The notes beneath the pieces are model-generated. The model was given only the letters and a program-made list of their open reading frames with translations. It was not told the DNA's origin and did not search any database. Positions 1 through 13,405 of a DNA stretch of 64,000 nucleotides are shown here, piece by piece. Numbering within the stretch: position 1 is the first letter of the stretch; the number at the start of each line of letters is the position of its first letter. Source of the DNA: Prostheceraeus crozeri (Eukaryota; Platyhelminthes; Polycladida; Euryleptidae); NCBI GenBank assembly GCA_907163375.1, contig CAJQUW010011508.1, forward strand, positions 434,001 to 498,000, given 5' to 3'. The translations under genes and the position numbers were made by a program.

Positions 1-759
1 GAGCATCTTACTTTCTTCTTTACATAAAAATCATTATCAACTCTTGAATTGGCAACAAAAACAAATTCTCTGTAGAAAATTATTCCTGTCTAGTTACTAT
101 TCTCAACTCAACAGTACTATGACTGTAACCTAAGAATAGCTATTGGGCAATAATTGTTTTCGTTTAATTGACATGTTGAAGTTTGAAGATTGTCATCATC
201 TAATACGAATTTTTGTTGTGTGGATTTCTGATCAATTGCTGATAATTAGATTCAGCAACTACCACTCAGATGAAAGTAGTATTTATGTAGATTGGTAAAG
301 ATATTTGATGATTTCTTTTTATTATTGTGGAACACACAAATAATTCTAGATCTTCTTGAGAGTCTATATGTACATGGCCGAAAGTATTTGATGCATTATA
401 ATTATAAATTATACACAATAATTATATTAGCAATTATTAACAGTGTCTATACTTTAGATGAAAGCTAATTAAATGTTACATAATATTAAAAGACTTTCAA
501 ATACTTGATTTTTACTAGCAGTTATGAATTCATAAAATTAAAGCATATTTCAAGCGAAAATTATGTGTTCTAAGGATCGGGGCATAAACTTTGAAGCGGA
601 AGTGTTTCACAGATGGTCAAATGAACAAACTCCCTCAATGATGAGCGCTTTATCGTGGTGACAGAAACCACTCTCGCAGCCTTGGTTTATGGAGACCGAA
701 ATAGAGTATTATATAAGAGCCAGTTTTCAGATACAGGATGCAGGATAATATCGCGCAAG
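1..759. other. non-coding, nothing recognised
   Basis: AT-rich sequence without any convincing coding stretch. I see no conserved protein, RNA gene or terminal repeat here. It is probably intron or upstream flank of the ATP7 gene, but this rests only on position. Confidence 0.4.
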
Positions 760-1168
760 AAGGTTTAGGTCCGACATACTTGTGCGGGGGATGAGGACAT
801 CTCAGACTCCAGCACTGTTTGACGTCCAGGCATTAAACCCTGACGCTGAGTCTCGGCATGGTCACTCTCCAATACAAAACGAAGTAAAGTATAGAGAGGC
901 ATGTGAATTTCGCAGGTGCGACTTCAACCCACTGATATTCTCATGTGATAGAGTTTCTGGACCTGAAGCTAGATCATTCCTCAGACTACTATCGCACAAT
1001 CTCGAAGGCAAGTGGAACTCCTCTCATCAAGGAATAAGATCCTTCATCCACACAAAATTGATGCTTGCTCTCATTAGAGCCTCCAGTCATTTCATACGAA
1101 GCTCTCCTATAAAAACACATTATTCGTGCAAAAAATCTATTCATGGAGAATGTTGGCGGTATCCGTAG
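760..1168 (+). mobile_element. retroelement tail fossil
   Basis: The + strand encodes a stretch whose pattern matches a domain that follows the reverse transcriptase in many invertebrate retroelements: a basic run, then FDVQALNPDA, a spaced F-PLIFS, and a final TKLMLALIRAS-like helix. From memory the usual form is FFDVRVFNPNA ... FTPLVFS ... LSFALLRS. No reverse transcriptase core is visible upstream, so this is a short isolated fossil. I cannot place it in a named clade. The likeness is at pattern level only; a chance resemblance is possible but the order of motifs makes it unlikely. Confidence 0.5.
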
Positions 1169-4100
1169 CTTCCTTTATCCGGAGAATTTGTAATTTATCA
1201 CTTTCTCCTCACTTTGCAATAAGGCTTTATAAGTAACTGTTATGTTTTATTTAGAATTTTTGTCATCGCTTTTGTATTTTTCACTTTTGAATATAGTTCA
1301 TTTTGTCCTCAATGAAGATATCGGACATGTACATCTAAGGATAATTGGATTTCCTCATGGACTTTCAAATAGGAGTCCATGGATTTCCTATGGATAATTT
1401 TGCACCGATCATTGATGTCAAGTTTCTAAATATCTATCACTGTCTTTAATGCCGCGGCAGGCAAAATGCGGGCCGATTTGAACTTCAGGCCGAACGCGAT
1501 TGGTTCTCATATATTGTGATATATCACATATGTTGTGAAATTCTATTTGACAATTTACAAATGTTTTGATTTTTAGCTCACATTATAAATCAAAGATTCA
1601 ATGGACACCATTTATTCCCAAATTTGGTACCTAGCTAGACTAATTGAACTGAAAGACAAACTTAACCCATATCATTGATCTTCCTTTCGTATAATCGAGA
1701 TAGCACCGCGTACTTCTTCTAAATATCCCGTTCTTTTATTGTGACCGTTCGAAGTCAGTTTTTCCATGTAGCAGTGTTGTATAGACATTCAGTTTCGTGA
1801 TATTTTTATAGAAAAAAATCAAATTGATAAAAATGACAATGTGAAAAATATGGTAATCTGAAGTTGATTTACATTTATCAAAACGTTAGTCCATCGCAAG
1901 TTTCTACTTGTCTTAAAACTTATTTAGATTTTATTAAAAAGACCGTGTCTCTATGTTATTCCCGCACAATTTATAAGTAGCATGACTTTGATGGAAATCC
2001 TTAAATTGAGAGAAAAGCAACTTAATTAGAATTCCTCTCATCAGTGACTTTACCTGGAAAATATCATGTTCCATGGGAAAGACTCAAAGCGCATAACGGA
2101 TAGTGACGTGATAGAACGGACTATGATGAGCTTATTTTGCGCGTATTGCGGTGTTATTTAAAACATAGTGACGTCGAGCATTTCACAATAGAAACGCTTA
2201 ACTGAGCATGATGATGGATCATCATAAAATCATCTAGCTGGAAAAATTTAGCAATTCGGGTTTCTTCTCACGTCCGTTTTCCCTTTCTTGTAATTGGAAG
2301 TAGCGGAAAGAGTACAATCTCAATTGATCATCTTACATCCATCACAATCTCTCGATAAGTTTTTCATCGTGCTTCATCTTCAACAGCTTTATCTACTAAG
2401 TTCATTGGATAATTTCGTCCGATTTTCTGACAGTGATTCCAAAATGTTAGCTACCATCCCCATCTTTTGTCAGCAAGCGTTTGACAGCGAGCTATGTAAG
2501 TAGAGAAGGTATACGATTTCGTTCAGCTCGAATGTGTACTAAACACTGCAAATTTTCGGCCAAATCCATTGGCCGGTACAGATTTACTGGTATGGTGCAC
2601 TCAAAAGACCAGGAAGTTTACCTGAAATCATTCCGTCTTGGATAGTTACTCAGATTGACAGTGTTGAAAGACAATGAGTAATGAGAGAGTTAATAGAGAC
2701 ATGAATAGAGCTGCCTATAACATTAAGTGGCAAATTAGATGGATCAAAGCCTTTTTACAAAAATTGAACAAAATCGACCCCAAAAGGGTCTTAAGAGGAA
2801 AAGAAAGAATAAGTAGCTTGTAAAAAGACTAGCAAAAAGGATATCCAATTGACTTCCGCAACAACCATTCCTTAAAATATTACAGATTTGACGCATGTGC
2901 ATCAGAATTTGCAGGTCTATAGTGCATGCTTAAACTCATCAATGTCGTTTTCCTTCTCCCATTTCCTCGTGTCACTGAGATAGTAATCGAGCAAGCATTT
3001 CCACTTTACTTTGGTAGCTACAGCATTGCTTTTCGGGTTTGTGCTGTCTCATCAAATGAAAGTTAAGCGTATACTGTCTCTTCAATTCTCATCAAATAGC
3101 GCACCTGTGGTAATCACGCACTACTCCGTATGATTTCCTAACTTTTCCCATGCTACTGAATATCAATTTCAGTAGACATTCTTGAATCTAGATATTATCA
3201 AGATTCCTTTTGCCAGCAGTAATTAGAGGTAGAGAGTGCAATCAGAGTCGACAAAGCTAAGAGAAAATATTTTCTTAAATATCGATGTAAAAGAGAATTT
3301 TCGATATTCTGAATGTTCCTTGCATGCGATGTCACCATAAATAATAAAAAAACATTATTAAAAATTAACAATTTTCTGCGACCATGTAACTGTACAGGGT
3401 CGCAGAAAATTGTTTCTTTTTATTATTCTTGGATGAATTCCGACCGATCACAGCAAAAAAAATATAATTCATGTTTAGAAAATAAATTGTGCTAAAATTA
3501 GTTGTTGATGGAAACGTCGAGTAAGTGTCTATCATGTTTCTTACCGATGAGTCTGTACTGAATCAAATTACATTTTGAATTAAATTAATATCAAACTAAT
3601 AGGAAAATTAAATTATTAATCCCTTATTGTCCGTTGATCAATTTCCAATTTAATGTGTGTTCTAAAATTATGATGTTTCAATCAATCTTGTTTGAATCGG
3701 CAAAACCGATAATCGATCCCTCTGGAAATAAACAGCAATCGGTCGATTGTAGAGTTTGATAAAAAAGATAATGAAAAAATCATTTGTTTACTTTTTATCA
3801 GGTCAGTTAAATGCATGACTTCAAAAATCAAAGTGTAATCATTAGTAACATGATCTGGGATCCATTCATGCTAGTGATGATTATATTTTGAAGATATCTG
3901 AGGCCATGCACAATTCCCATAAAACCTCATTTCAACAAGTATGTAAGATGGTCAGTATCAGTGAAATAAAGTCAAACCATCTTCATTTCAACATAGTGCT
4001 GTTTTTTAAGTCGATTACCAGCATTCATAGATACAAGTTATCGAGTTATTATCAATTGTAGCAAACTCAAAGTTATGTGTAGAACTTGAATAGTTAAGAC

Positions 4101-6574
4101 TGCTTTCACTTAGTAAATAGGTGAAATTAACTTTCACTTGATGAAGGCCTCTAGAATTTGTTACTTTCTCTTAATTTATTCGAGCTCCATTTCATTTTCA
4201 TTATTGTTTGTCTATATTGGCTTACTTCGTATTAGCGTTTTCTATATTTTGTTGATCAATCATCAAAGAGTTGTGAATGCAGGACATGCACGCATTCAGC
4301 TATTAAGAGAAAATGCGATCTGTTAAGCATTGAAGAGAAAATAAAATTGTTTCTTGGGTACACTTGGTCTCAAATTTAATAAATATTTGGTCAAAATAAA
4401 AGAATGCACAGATATTTGTTTATATGGTTATTCATTTTATTATATTTTTTCGCATTTAAAGATGTGTTTGTGTTTTAATCGAGTCTTCCATACGTCTTTC
4501 CCCTAGCTTACTCTTCATGAGAACTTTTGCATTGTATTTTTTTATAATTCTGCCAAATATACTTCTGATTCGTATTTTTGTCTCGAAAATACCATTCACG
4601 AATGGTCATGTGAAAAGTTATTTACATAGCGCATAGCGCATTCACTTGTAATGCACATGTGTTTAAGTAAAATTTCCTTACTGTCTTGCAGATTGACTCG
4701 GTTGATAATGACACATGTTTGAGTGTAGTTACAAATTATAAGAATTTATGAGCAGTTATAACAAGTTGCAAAAATAGAAAATGATAAAAAAATTGTGGCA
4801 TCAAATTTCAGAGAAATGTACTGAGAGACATGATCGTAATTCTACTCTACTGTAATTGAGACGGATTGAAGCTATGTTATTCTATAGAAAGAAGTCCTCA
4901 GAAATGAACAATCTAAGCACATAATTAGTCGAAACTGCGTTTCTCTAGATATGCTGAATGTGCTTTGTATGCTAGTACTGTAATGCGATGACCAAGAGTG
5001 GTGGCCAGTTTATCATCTCTTACTGTCTCACAATATAGTTAGAACACACGACTGTGTGCAACTGCTTTTTTCCGATGGGGCAGGTCCACATAGAATTTTC
5101 CGAATGTCTATTCCGGGTAAAATTTTGTGCTAAAATTTAAAAATCATTCTTAAAAATACCAAAATTATTTCATACGGGAAAAACTTGCGGAATTGCCCGA
5201 TGATTGTTGGTGTTTTGTTACAAAATATATCGACTACACAACCTTAAAAGGAACTGTTCATATAAATAGAAAATCAAAATCACGAATAAAATGCATAGAG
5301 TGCCACTGGCAGTGATTTATCCTTTTTCCGGTACAGTGCGAAATTTTTTGGATTCTTTTCATGATTGATGAGAAGATTTTCATTGTGAGATGTATGTTTT
5401 ACCTGGACTTAAGATGTAATCACTTGTAGTTTGAAGTTTTGAAAGTATGTTCATAAGTGTATAGGCGCACATTGAGATTGTGATAGAATTTGGAATTTCT
5501 TGGACATTATCTCTTTCGATAGGTAAATACATGCTAAGTTATTGCTCATTTTTTGTAGTGCTCCTCCGAAAGTGCGACCGCATTACGTTTATTGTTAAAA
5601 CGGTTTTGCATGTATATTGTATATGGATTGTTTTTATACGAGAATTTGCAATCGATCCACGGGTTCTAGTAGGTCAGGTATATTGTTTTAATGAGCTTAT
5701 GAGATTGTCTACTTAATTCAGTTACTTTGCGAAGCAAAATTTCAAAATTGTGTGGCTGGCTCATGCAACACAAATTAACGTCGTACAAATGAAATTGGTG
5801 TAATTTGTATTGCTCTCCATGTAGATTATTCTCAATTTAAATTGCTTATGCACAATATTTCGGAATTGATTTTTTCATGTTGAACCTGCACTTCATAGAC
5901 ACACATTTGTGTGATGATTGCAAGAATAAGATACCATTAGGACATTCAATTAGTCATTTCGAATATTTTTCTGCTTCATTGTATCGTATTTCCACCTATT
6001 TGCTAAGTCACTGTCACCTGCTCGTGGGCATAGTTGAGTGAATGAAGAAACAAAAACTAAAGCTTTTAGTGTCCTTCGTTCTGGCTCGTTCATCTTCGGT
6101 CTTTTGATAAAGTTCTGTGATATTTAGTTATGAGGACGACAGACATTTAATGATCAATGGCAGCACATTCTGATGTTTCCTTGCTGTGAAACTAAGTTGA
6201 GACTTTCATACGGTGAGGAACAAAAGGAAAGCGTTCCATTGATGGATTCCTAACAGGAATTCTCTGATGTGAATTATGTGGGACAACTACATTCCCGGAA
6301 AATTGACTAAGAAGAAGCATCCTTCGTCGAAGTTGTGGAATTCTGTTGCTTTTATTGAAGACCATATACTGACCTTTTGTGGAAAGCAAATAGCTTTGTT
6401 TTGTTGTGCATTGAGAGATACGTACTTCATCAAAATGTTGAGATTTTTTTATTTATCTCATTTGTCACATATCAAGCAGTATGTGGGGCTTATTTGAACT
6501 GAACAGTAGTAATGCTAATCGCGAGTTAGCCACAGACCCATTAATGAAGGTATATGTACATATTTGACTCATAA
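1169..6574. other. non-coding stretch with one hairpin
   Basis: About 5.4 kb of AT-rich sequence. Open frames here are short (under 80 codons), lack homology I can recognise and show no codon bias, so I call none of them genes. The only structure I can support is the hairpin at 3368-3413, listed separately. Confidence 0.4.
3368..3413. repeat. perfect 16-bp hairpin
   Basis: ACAATTTTCTGCGACC at 3368-3383 is the exact reverse complement of 3398-3413, leaving a 14-nt loop. Flanks are A-rich on the left and T-rich on the right, which lengthens a weak stem. It could be the core of a small foldback transposon; no target duplication was found. Confidence 0.7.
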
Positions 6575-7629
6575 CTAGGGCAACCCAAATTGTCACTTAA
6601 AAATCCAAATATATTACCTCAAAAAATCAAAAATTTACCCTTATGTGACCTAATAGGAAGATATTCCGATTCGGCAATATACCTTCGAATTTTTACGGCA
6701 TTTTATTTGTCGCATAAGAGATTCATTGAGGTCCCCAATATACACCCTTTAAAGATAAGCTTTTTCTCAGTTAGACATGCATCTTTCTTTTAAAATTCGC
6801 TAATTTTCATAATTTCTTTAAGCAAAAGAGAACAACATCTTTAATATGTAAACTTACAAACTTTACCATAAGAAACGGCACAAATGGATACTGCAATATC
6901 TTGCATTTTCATTGTACACACTAACATCACAATATGTAGGTCTACATATGTACATTTACTCATCGTTTTACTGAATGTAGTGAAGTACATCATATTTCAA
7001 AATGTTTTCTGGAAGGAAGTTGCGATCACTTGCTTGAAGCATTCTAAAGCTTCTTTCAACGGCCACCGAAAGGGACTGTGACCGAAGTAGCTTTGTATAC
7101 ATCAGGAGAAACAGACTCACGTGTGTAGTTGACTATATCTGACATTTCATTCCTTTGAAGACGTGTTTGAATGTATGACTTAATGTTACAAATGTCATTT
7201 TCAAATGCGACTTCACTCAAAATCGCTATAGGCCTCAGCAACAGTGTAGAAAGCGAATTCCATCCTGCGATTCAAATCTATCAATTGCGCATAGTTTGAC
7301 TTTATAATTACAAGTGAATCACACAGTGATGGCTCTGTAACAGCTTCCTTGGTATTTTTGACGGTTTTACCATTGCCTTCATTGCTTCCAACGATTTCTC
7401 GTATACGGGGTAAATTTGCCGAATAATATATAGCGGCGTTCAACCACGTTCACCACCTTGTCGGTACTGGTTCAAATTGTGGACAATCGATGCTAAGAAT
7501 CTACTATTAAGTCATACTATTCCACTCTGACAAACATTCGATTTTCGGAAACTTATCCTTTATTTTACCTAACACTAAGATTGTAACTTTATATGATGTT
7601 ATGTTACTTTATATTACTTGGGTTGCCCT
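6575..7629. mobile_element. hAT-like DNA transposon, degenerate
   Basis: The left end CTAGGGCAACCCAA (6575) and right end TTGGGTTGCCCT (ending 7629) are inverted copies. They are flanked by near-identical 8-bp repeats, ACTCATAA (6567-6574) and ACTCATAG (7630-7637). Eight-base target duplications are the mark of hAT elements. Inside, the - strand around 7056-7443 has two short frames whose text faintly recalls the C-terminal part of a hAT transposase, with frame changes and stops. The element is 1055 bp, too short to be autonomous. The ends are well supported; the transposase reading is weak. Confidence 0.65.
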
Positions 7630-7704
7630 ACTCATAGCACCAATGAACAGATAAGCTGCACATAGTGACACCGAGTGAGCTTCAGAAATAAATGAGTGCA
7701 GCAA

Positions 7705-8140
7705 ACAGTTGAGGTGGGAATTTGAGTTGGTTAGTGAGAGGGGAGAGCTTTCATCGTCAAGCGTTGGGTTTGCGACTGACAAACTAGAGGGTGTCAGACC
7801 ATGTCAGACATGGAGATCTTCGTCAATTCATCAGGATTTCTTTTGATCACGTGTCCCAACCATTGTAGTTGTCGAGTAATCACTGGCTAATGGCACACTT
7901 TTTGCTAACTGCGTGTATTCACGCGACTTCTGTATTTGGCATGTGCTGTGTGTAATATATGTTGAGGACTACCCTGTAGCAGCGCATTTCAAATCCATGA
8001 AATTTCCGCCTGATCTGTTCTGACAGAGGCCTGTTTCACAGCCATTCACAGTGAGAACGAGGATGTCGAAAATTCCTGATTTGGTTGCCAGCGATATCTT
8101 CTTTACTTTCCATAGAGTCCATAATCGGTTCAAGGCAGAC
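7705..8140 (-). mobile_element. LINE tail, RTE-like
   Basis: The - strand carries the C-terminal signature of RTE-like LINE proteins: a degraded YGCETW-type motif, then FEMRCYR followed by a hydrophobic run, then W-GH--R and a basic stretch. It is broken by several stops and frame changes and lacks the endonuclease and reverse transcriptase core. The same tail type recurs at 23050-23480 (-), 28050-28260 (+) and 32800-35390 (+), so one family, or close relatives, has seeded this locus repeatedly. Confidence 0.6.
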
Positions 8141-10221
8141 ATGGTACAAACACATCTTTTCTATATTCCATTCAAATAATAGCTATCGGATTGAATTAGC
8201 TGACCTAGGTAATGAAGATAGACTAGCAGATGCAAAAAATACAGAAAAGTTGAAAACCGCATTGGAGTCATTGAAGTTAAGTGTGTATTTTGTTATTTGA
8301 AATCTGTTGTACTCGTGTAATATTCTCGCAAATGAGAGTATTTTCTCATTCATTCATCTCGTACGCAGATTTCAATGAATCACAATTGAAAATAGTGGTT
8401 TATTCAATTTAACAACAATATTTATTTATCACAAAACATTCGGGAAAAGAGATTCAGTCCAGTTTAGGGTTGAGAATCTACTGATCGATCTTCACTCAAG
8501 TTTATGTGTTTTGGTACCTCCAGTGTTCGTTGTCAGGCACAAAAATTGCGCACAATTGCAAAAAATATCACGCGTTGCCAACTATTTGTTCATCATGGCC
8601 TGATTTTTATTCTTTATAAGCGCAAGACCCAGTAAACTTAATGAACAAGAAGAAAATGTAAAGGTGCGGAAAGAGCAAAATGAGCAGAAATGTGCCACTT
8701 ATAAAATATGTTCGTCAGTTCATGTCGCGCTATTCGTGCTCACACCGAGAGCGTGTGCTGCCGCGTACAGTCTGCTTGAGGATGATATTGCAGGCTCATT
8801 ATCCTATCAACAGCTAAAGAAATCGTTTGTCCTAATCGCTTATTAAATATCTAGTTTTTATCCAATAATGGATAGTGCTCACCACAATTGGGACAAAGCG
8901 TATAAAGACAGCTGCTTAATTGGGACGATTGCCTAGGTTCAAATCACATTTTGGCGTCCAAAATTCTTCAGTTGATCGGAATTTCTCGATTTATAGGGAC
9001 ATTTCGAACCGGATAGCAAAATCAATTTGGCAGCTAAAACCAATGCAACATGATCGAAACTGATGTTCTGTTCTGACGACATTCTTCAATGCAAGATATT
9101 ATTCAATGGAAAATAAAAATATCTGTCCGAGACAGAAACATAGTTGTGCCTTTCATTGCACTCTGACAGTGGTAGGGATCGCAGCCATCATGGCCTAGCC
9201 CGGACTTAATTGTCATGCAATTTTCGGGGACTCATCCCAGACTTTAAAGCGTCTGTTGCAGCGACAAATGGATAAAAATCTTTACATTTCAAGTCAGAAT
9301 TGACGTGTGAGGCCGGAGAGAACAATTTTATTCTTAATAAGTATCAGTTTATCATATTTTGTTAATTCGCCAATAACACCATGATAGTGGCATGACAAAT
9401 AATTCTGACTTCATTACTTGAGTGCTCCAATTTGAATGTATTGACGCTTGACATGACATTGGCGATGCTCATGAGTTACTATTTTGATAAATAATTTTTC
9501 ACTTAGAATGAATCTCACTTACTTTAATCCACTAATGATGTTAAATTCGATAATTTCAATGCTTTTTATTTTTGCTTTAACCCGCTTATAAAGAATGCAT
9601 GCGCCCTTGATAGCTAATGATTAGTATAGTAATATACTTTGAATATAGTAATAATCTCATAGATCAACAAAAATTTTGTCGATTATTTCCATCATCATGT
9701 TCATTAATCAATTAAGCATTTGCTCGAATGGATGAAGACTTCCATTGAAAAGGCAATTTTTTCATAACTGAGTTGCCGATGACATTTCTCTTATCATTTC
9801 ATATTCGATCCTCGTATCCACGCGTAGATGTGTCACCACAGAATAAGACTGCTCGTTCCTCTTAGTTAAACAATCTAATTATGTGTGTGACACATTTTAG
9901 TCGGAATGATATTTCCTGTATTATTCCGACTAAAATGAAATATTTACTGGGTCCGTATTTTGTGCTATGGTTTGGGATAAGATGTAAAGCATGAATAGAT
10001 TTTTCGGATCGAATTTAAAGGTTGAGGTCACGCTCTTAAATATGATAGATGATATGTGCGTATTGATAGGTGAAATAATTTGACATTTCCACAAATTGCT
10101 TGTGAAAAAAGCAAAATATGTCTGTTTAAGGAAATTCTTGAATACGTACTCATAATGAATACAATCAACAAATCAATAGCCTCACAAGAAATGCCATTGT
10201 ATTGGAGGTCACCCAACAATA
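8141..10221. other. non-coding stretch with one hairpin
   Basis: About 2 kb of intron-like sequence with no supported gene. It contains the short hairpin at 9894-9936, listed separately; nothing else recognised. Confidence 0.4.
9894..9936. repeat. short perfect hairpin
   Basis: ATTTTAGTCGGAAT (9894-9907) and its reverse complement (9923-9936) enclose a 15-nt loop. Stand-alone foldback of 43 bp; no coding content. Confidence 0.65.
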
Positions 10222-11898
10222 TACAGGGTGGGCGGAAATTGGATGCTTAATAGAAAATGCCTCTATTTTTGGTGCTATTAGTCAGTTTTATCTACCTTTC
10301 CTGGAGAATGTGTACTACGTTAGGGAGTTATTATCGCCAAACTTTCATTCGAAAATATGCTGTACTTTTTTATTATGGCCTTGTGAAAAAAGTTATTATT
10401 TATAAAATTATTTATAAAGATTTTTATAAAGATTTTCATTTTATATTATTTAGAGAATTATTTATAAAATCGATATTCGTCATTAAAGAAAAAATAGATT
10501 CCATGTGAATACTTTATTCAAAGAAAGTGCACATACACACGAATTTGGTAACTCAAAACTCGATGTGCGATCCGCCTCTTTGGACGAGAGTCTGAAGACG
10601 TCGAGGGATGGCATCCACTGACTTAGACAAAAACTCCGGCGTCACCGAAGTAATGACCTGACGAATCCGGGCCTCCCGGTCGTCCAGTGTCTGCGGTTTT
10701 GTTCGATAGACCTCTTCTTTGGACCAACCCCAAAGGAAGAAGTCACACGGTGTCATCAGGACTCCTAGCCGGCCACTCAAGTGGCCCTCGACGGCAAAGT
10801 GTGGAGGAGCACCATCTTGTATGAAGATAACATCATGAATGTTGTTCCAAGTGCTGATAATCGGCCAGACGTCGTTCTGCAACATCGCGAGGTACCGCTC
10901 GGCATTCATGGTGTTGCGCAGAAGTACCGGACCCACAATCCGATCCGCAGTCATGCCGCACCACACCGTCACACTTGGTCGTGCCTGCAGCTTCTCAGTG
11001 GTAACTCGAGGATCCTCTCCCGCCCAATAGTGACAATTGTGGCGGTTGACGAGCCACCGACGTGGAACACGGCCTCGTCGCTCCAGATGATGTTGCGGAA
11101 AAGTCCGGGCCATTCCGCGTGCCAGGAGAGTATGGATTCCCCAAACTCCAGCCGAATGTCACAGTCTTCGGCAGAAAGCGATTGGCAGTAGTGTGGCTTC
11201 CACGCTCGCCATTCAAGCTCCTTCTTCAGCACAGTTCGCACTGTGTAGCGGGACAGTCCACTTTCTCGAGCTCCCTGGCGGGTTGACTTTCCTGGGCTCC
11301 TTAAAAACATCTCCTCGACCATCTGCACAGATTCCGGCAAGTTGGATGTTGAGCAACGTCCGCTTCTGTGTGCATCTGCTACTGAGCCGGTCGTCATGAG
11401 CTTGGAATGACAGTTCTTGATTGTTCTGGCATCCACTTGTGCATGCGATCCATACACCGATCGCCACCATCTTTGTACGGCTATGACAGATTCCCACACT
11501 TCGTACCTAGCCGCTAATTGTGCACGCTCCGTCAACGTGTAGCGCTCAGCCATAACAAACGCACTGGTATGACAAAATCAATCCAATAGACTTTTGTTCT
11601 TAATAATTCGATTTGCAATCACTGACTGGGTTCAAGTTGCAACCGTCGAAAGGGTTGTAAATGAATCGTCATCACTAGTCATAAATGCACAGAACAGAAA
11701 ATGATGTGGATGATTAATCAATTAACTTAATCTTAAAGTCATCTAGAAGAGAAAGTACAGCATATTTTCGAATGAAAGTTTGGCGATAATAACTCCCTAA
11801 CGTAGTACACATTCTCCAGGAAAGGTAGATAAAACTGACTAATAGCACCAAAAATAGAGGCATTTTCTATTACGCATCTAATTTCCGCCCACCCTGTA
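10222..11898. mobile_element. mariner-type transposon with long inverted ends
   Basis: The element starts TACAGGGTGGGCGG and ends with its complement. It sits between TA dinucleotides (10220-10221 and 11899-11900), the standard mariner target duplication. The inverted ends are unusually long, about 150 bp each (10222-10370 and 11752-11898), and nearly identical, which suggests fairly recent activity or gene conversion between ends. One transposase gene lies inside on the - strand. The full size of 1677 bp is normal for an autonomous mariner-like element carrying long ends. Confidence 0.9.
10553..11553 (-). pseudogene. mariner transposase, frameshifted
   Basis: Cut-and-paste DNA transposase of the IS630/Tc1/mariner superfamily. 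It opens at 11553 with MAERYTLTERAQLAARYEVW, a helix-turn-helix of the DUF4817 kind. A second DNA-binding region follows with STRQGARESGLSRYTVRTVL. The catalytic triad is visible as WSDEAVFH, then FIQDGAPPHF, then CDFFLWG. A frame change near 11055, just after the first aspartate, splits the gene into two overlapping frames. The second and third acidic residues lie about 24 residues apart instead of the usual 34 or more, so roughly ten residues are missing. This copy is therefore probably inactive, although its ends look mobilisable. Confidence 0.88.
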
Positions 11899-13405
11899 TA
11901 TTGGTATTGGAGGGTGCTGCAGTAAACGTTGCCTGCGTGCTTCATGCATTGCTGAGGGACGAAAACTAATAATTAGATGAGTTACGTTGTAATCAGTCAT
12001 TGTTACTTGTAATCGTTCTTCCTTCCGTTTTCTTGAGGGTCTGACCTTTGAATTTCCATTTTGGACTTGTAAAGGTCCTGTGCACATGTACTTTCAAGAG
12101 CGTAGACTGTACCACCAACTCAGGGTTTGCTTGGTTGCACTGCGTTTAAGGCTATGGATGCCATCCGCCACCGCTCGCCAGGTGCGTAGACGGGCTCCAT
12201 TCAGGACTCTTCACTCAGCCTTATTCAGTCCATCGACTGGGAAGCTCCACTTTGGACTTGGGGAGCAGTTGTAGAGTGACCATCTCTGCAGACAAATAGA
12301 AGGAAGACAAATAGAACATAAATTAGCAAGAAAATTACAAAAAATGAATGAAGAAGAAAGGGAAGACTAGGCGTTGATTCCGGTCCAACGAGTTCACCTT
12401 CTCTTTCTGACAAGTCTTGCTTTTTGCTCAACTGTGTGTCCACTCTAATCACTCTTCTCCGGGCTGATACCACTTGGGGGAGCCGGCCGCCCGACCATGA
12501 ACCGATTGTATTGGATACATGTTGCCAATACTGGTAAGAAGCCTACCTGGTTCATCTTTTCGACTTTGAGAAAGCGAGGACCAGCGGTGCTCGGTAAATA
12601 AAGGTGTGATTGAAAAGATGCAAAATGGACAATTGGACATCCAACCTGCAAAAGAATATTTATTCAAAAAATCCTCTAGTAAAGGCGTTACTCAATGGGT
12701 CCCCAGTAATGTTGGCGTGGATTGAAAAGAGATCGCGGACAAAACTGCAAAAGGTGCAATTCAGCTGGACTAGAATGACATTCCTTTCAACCAACGTGAT
12801 TTAGCTGTATTATTCTGTTATCTAGTTCAATCTGTCTTTTCTCTTAGTTACAGCAAATTTGGAGCGAAAGCAATTTAGTATCATTGCGGAAGATCATAAT
12901 GAATTTCTAATACCGGATTTGTGTTCCCTAATACGATATCATTAGGCATAGTACACTCACAAATTGTCTCACTCATTGTATATCACTCACAAACTCACTC
13001 ATTGTATGACGTTAAAAAATCGGTCATTTATAGACGCATGTCGGTCACCCAGATGCCACCTCCAGTAGTGTGCGTTCTCTCCAGTTTTCATAATGATGTG
13101 CTTCACTTATGCCTTATTTTCATTTTTCGAAACATCAACACTCGGACACGTATTAAAGGGCATACCCAACTTCCTTCCAGGTTTTAAGGACTTGATTAAC
13201 TATGCAGAGCTGTCTAAGCCGCGGAACAGCTTGTTTTTCGGCCACGTACTTTAAAATTTTCACTGCATCGTTAGGTGCATCGGTGCGAAAAAGTGCGACT
13301 AACACACAGCCCCACTTTCCATCCAGACCCCATCCGAATTTCCGCCAACCAGTTGCTGATCTATTTGAGTGTATTTTGACAACAAAGATTTGTCGCAGTG
13401 CATCG
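11899..13405. other. unrecognised repeat-like stretch
   Basis: No gene is supported. 12080-12660 is richer in G and C than the surroundings and reads like the decayed end of a retroelement, but I found no motif that fixes it. Around 12950-13010 there is a short CACTCACAAA/CTCATTGTA repetition. The rest is ordinary AT-rich sequence. Confidence 0.35.

Noticed and set aside
10202-10405. Open frame with the same peptide as one at 11739-11945 on the other strand, looking like a repeated gene
   Set aside because: Both lie in the inverted ends of the mariner at 10222-11898; the shared peptide is a by-product of the repeat.
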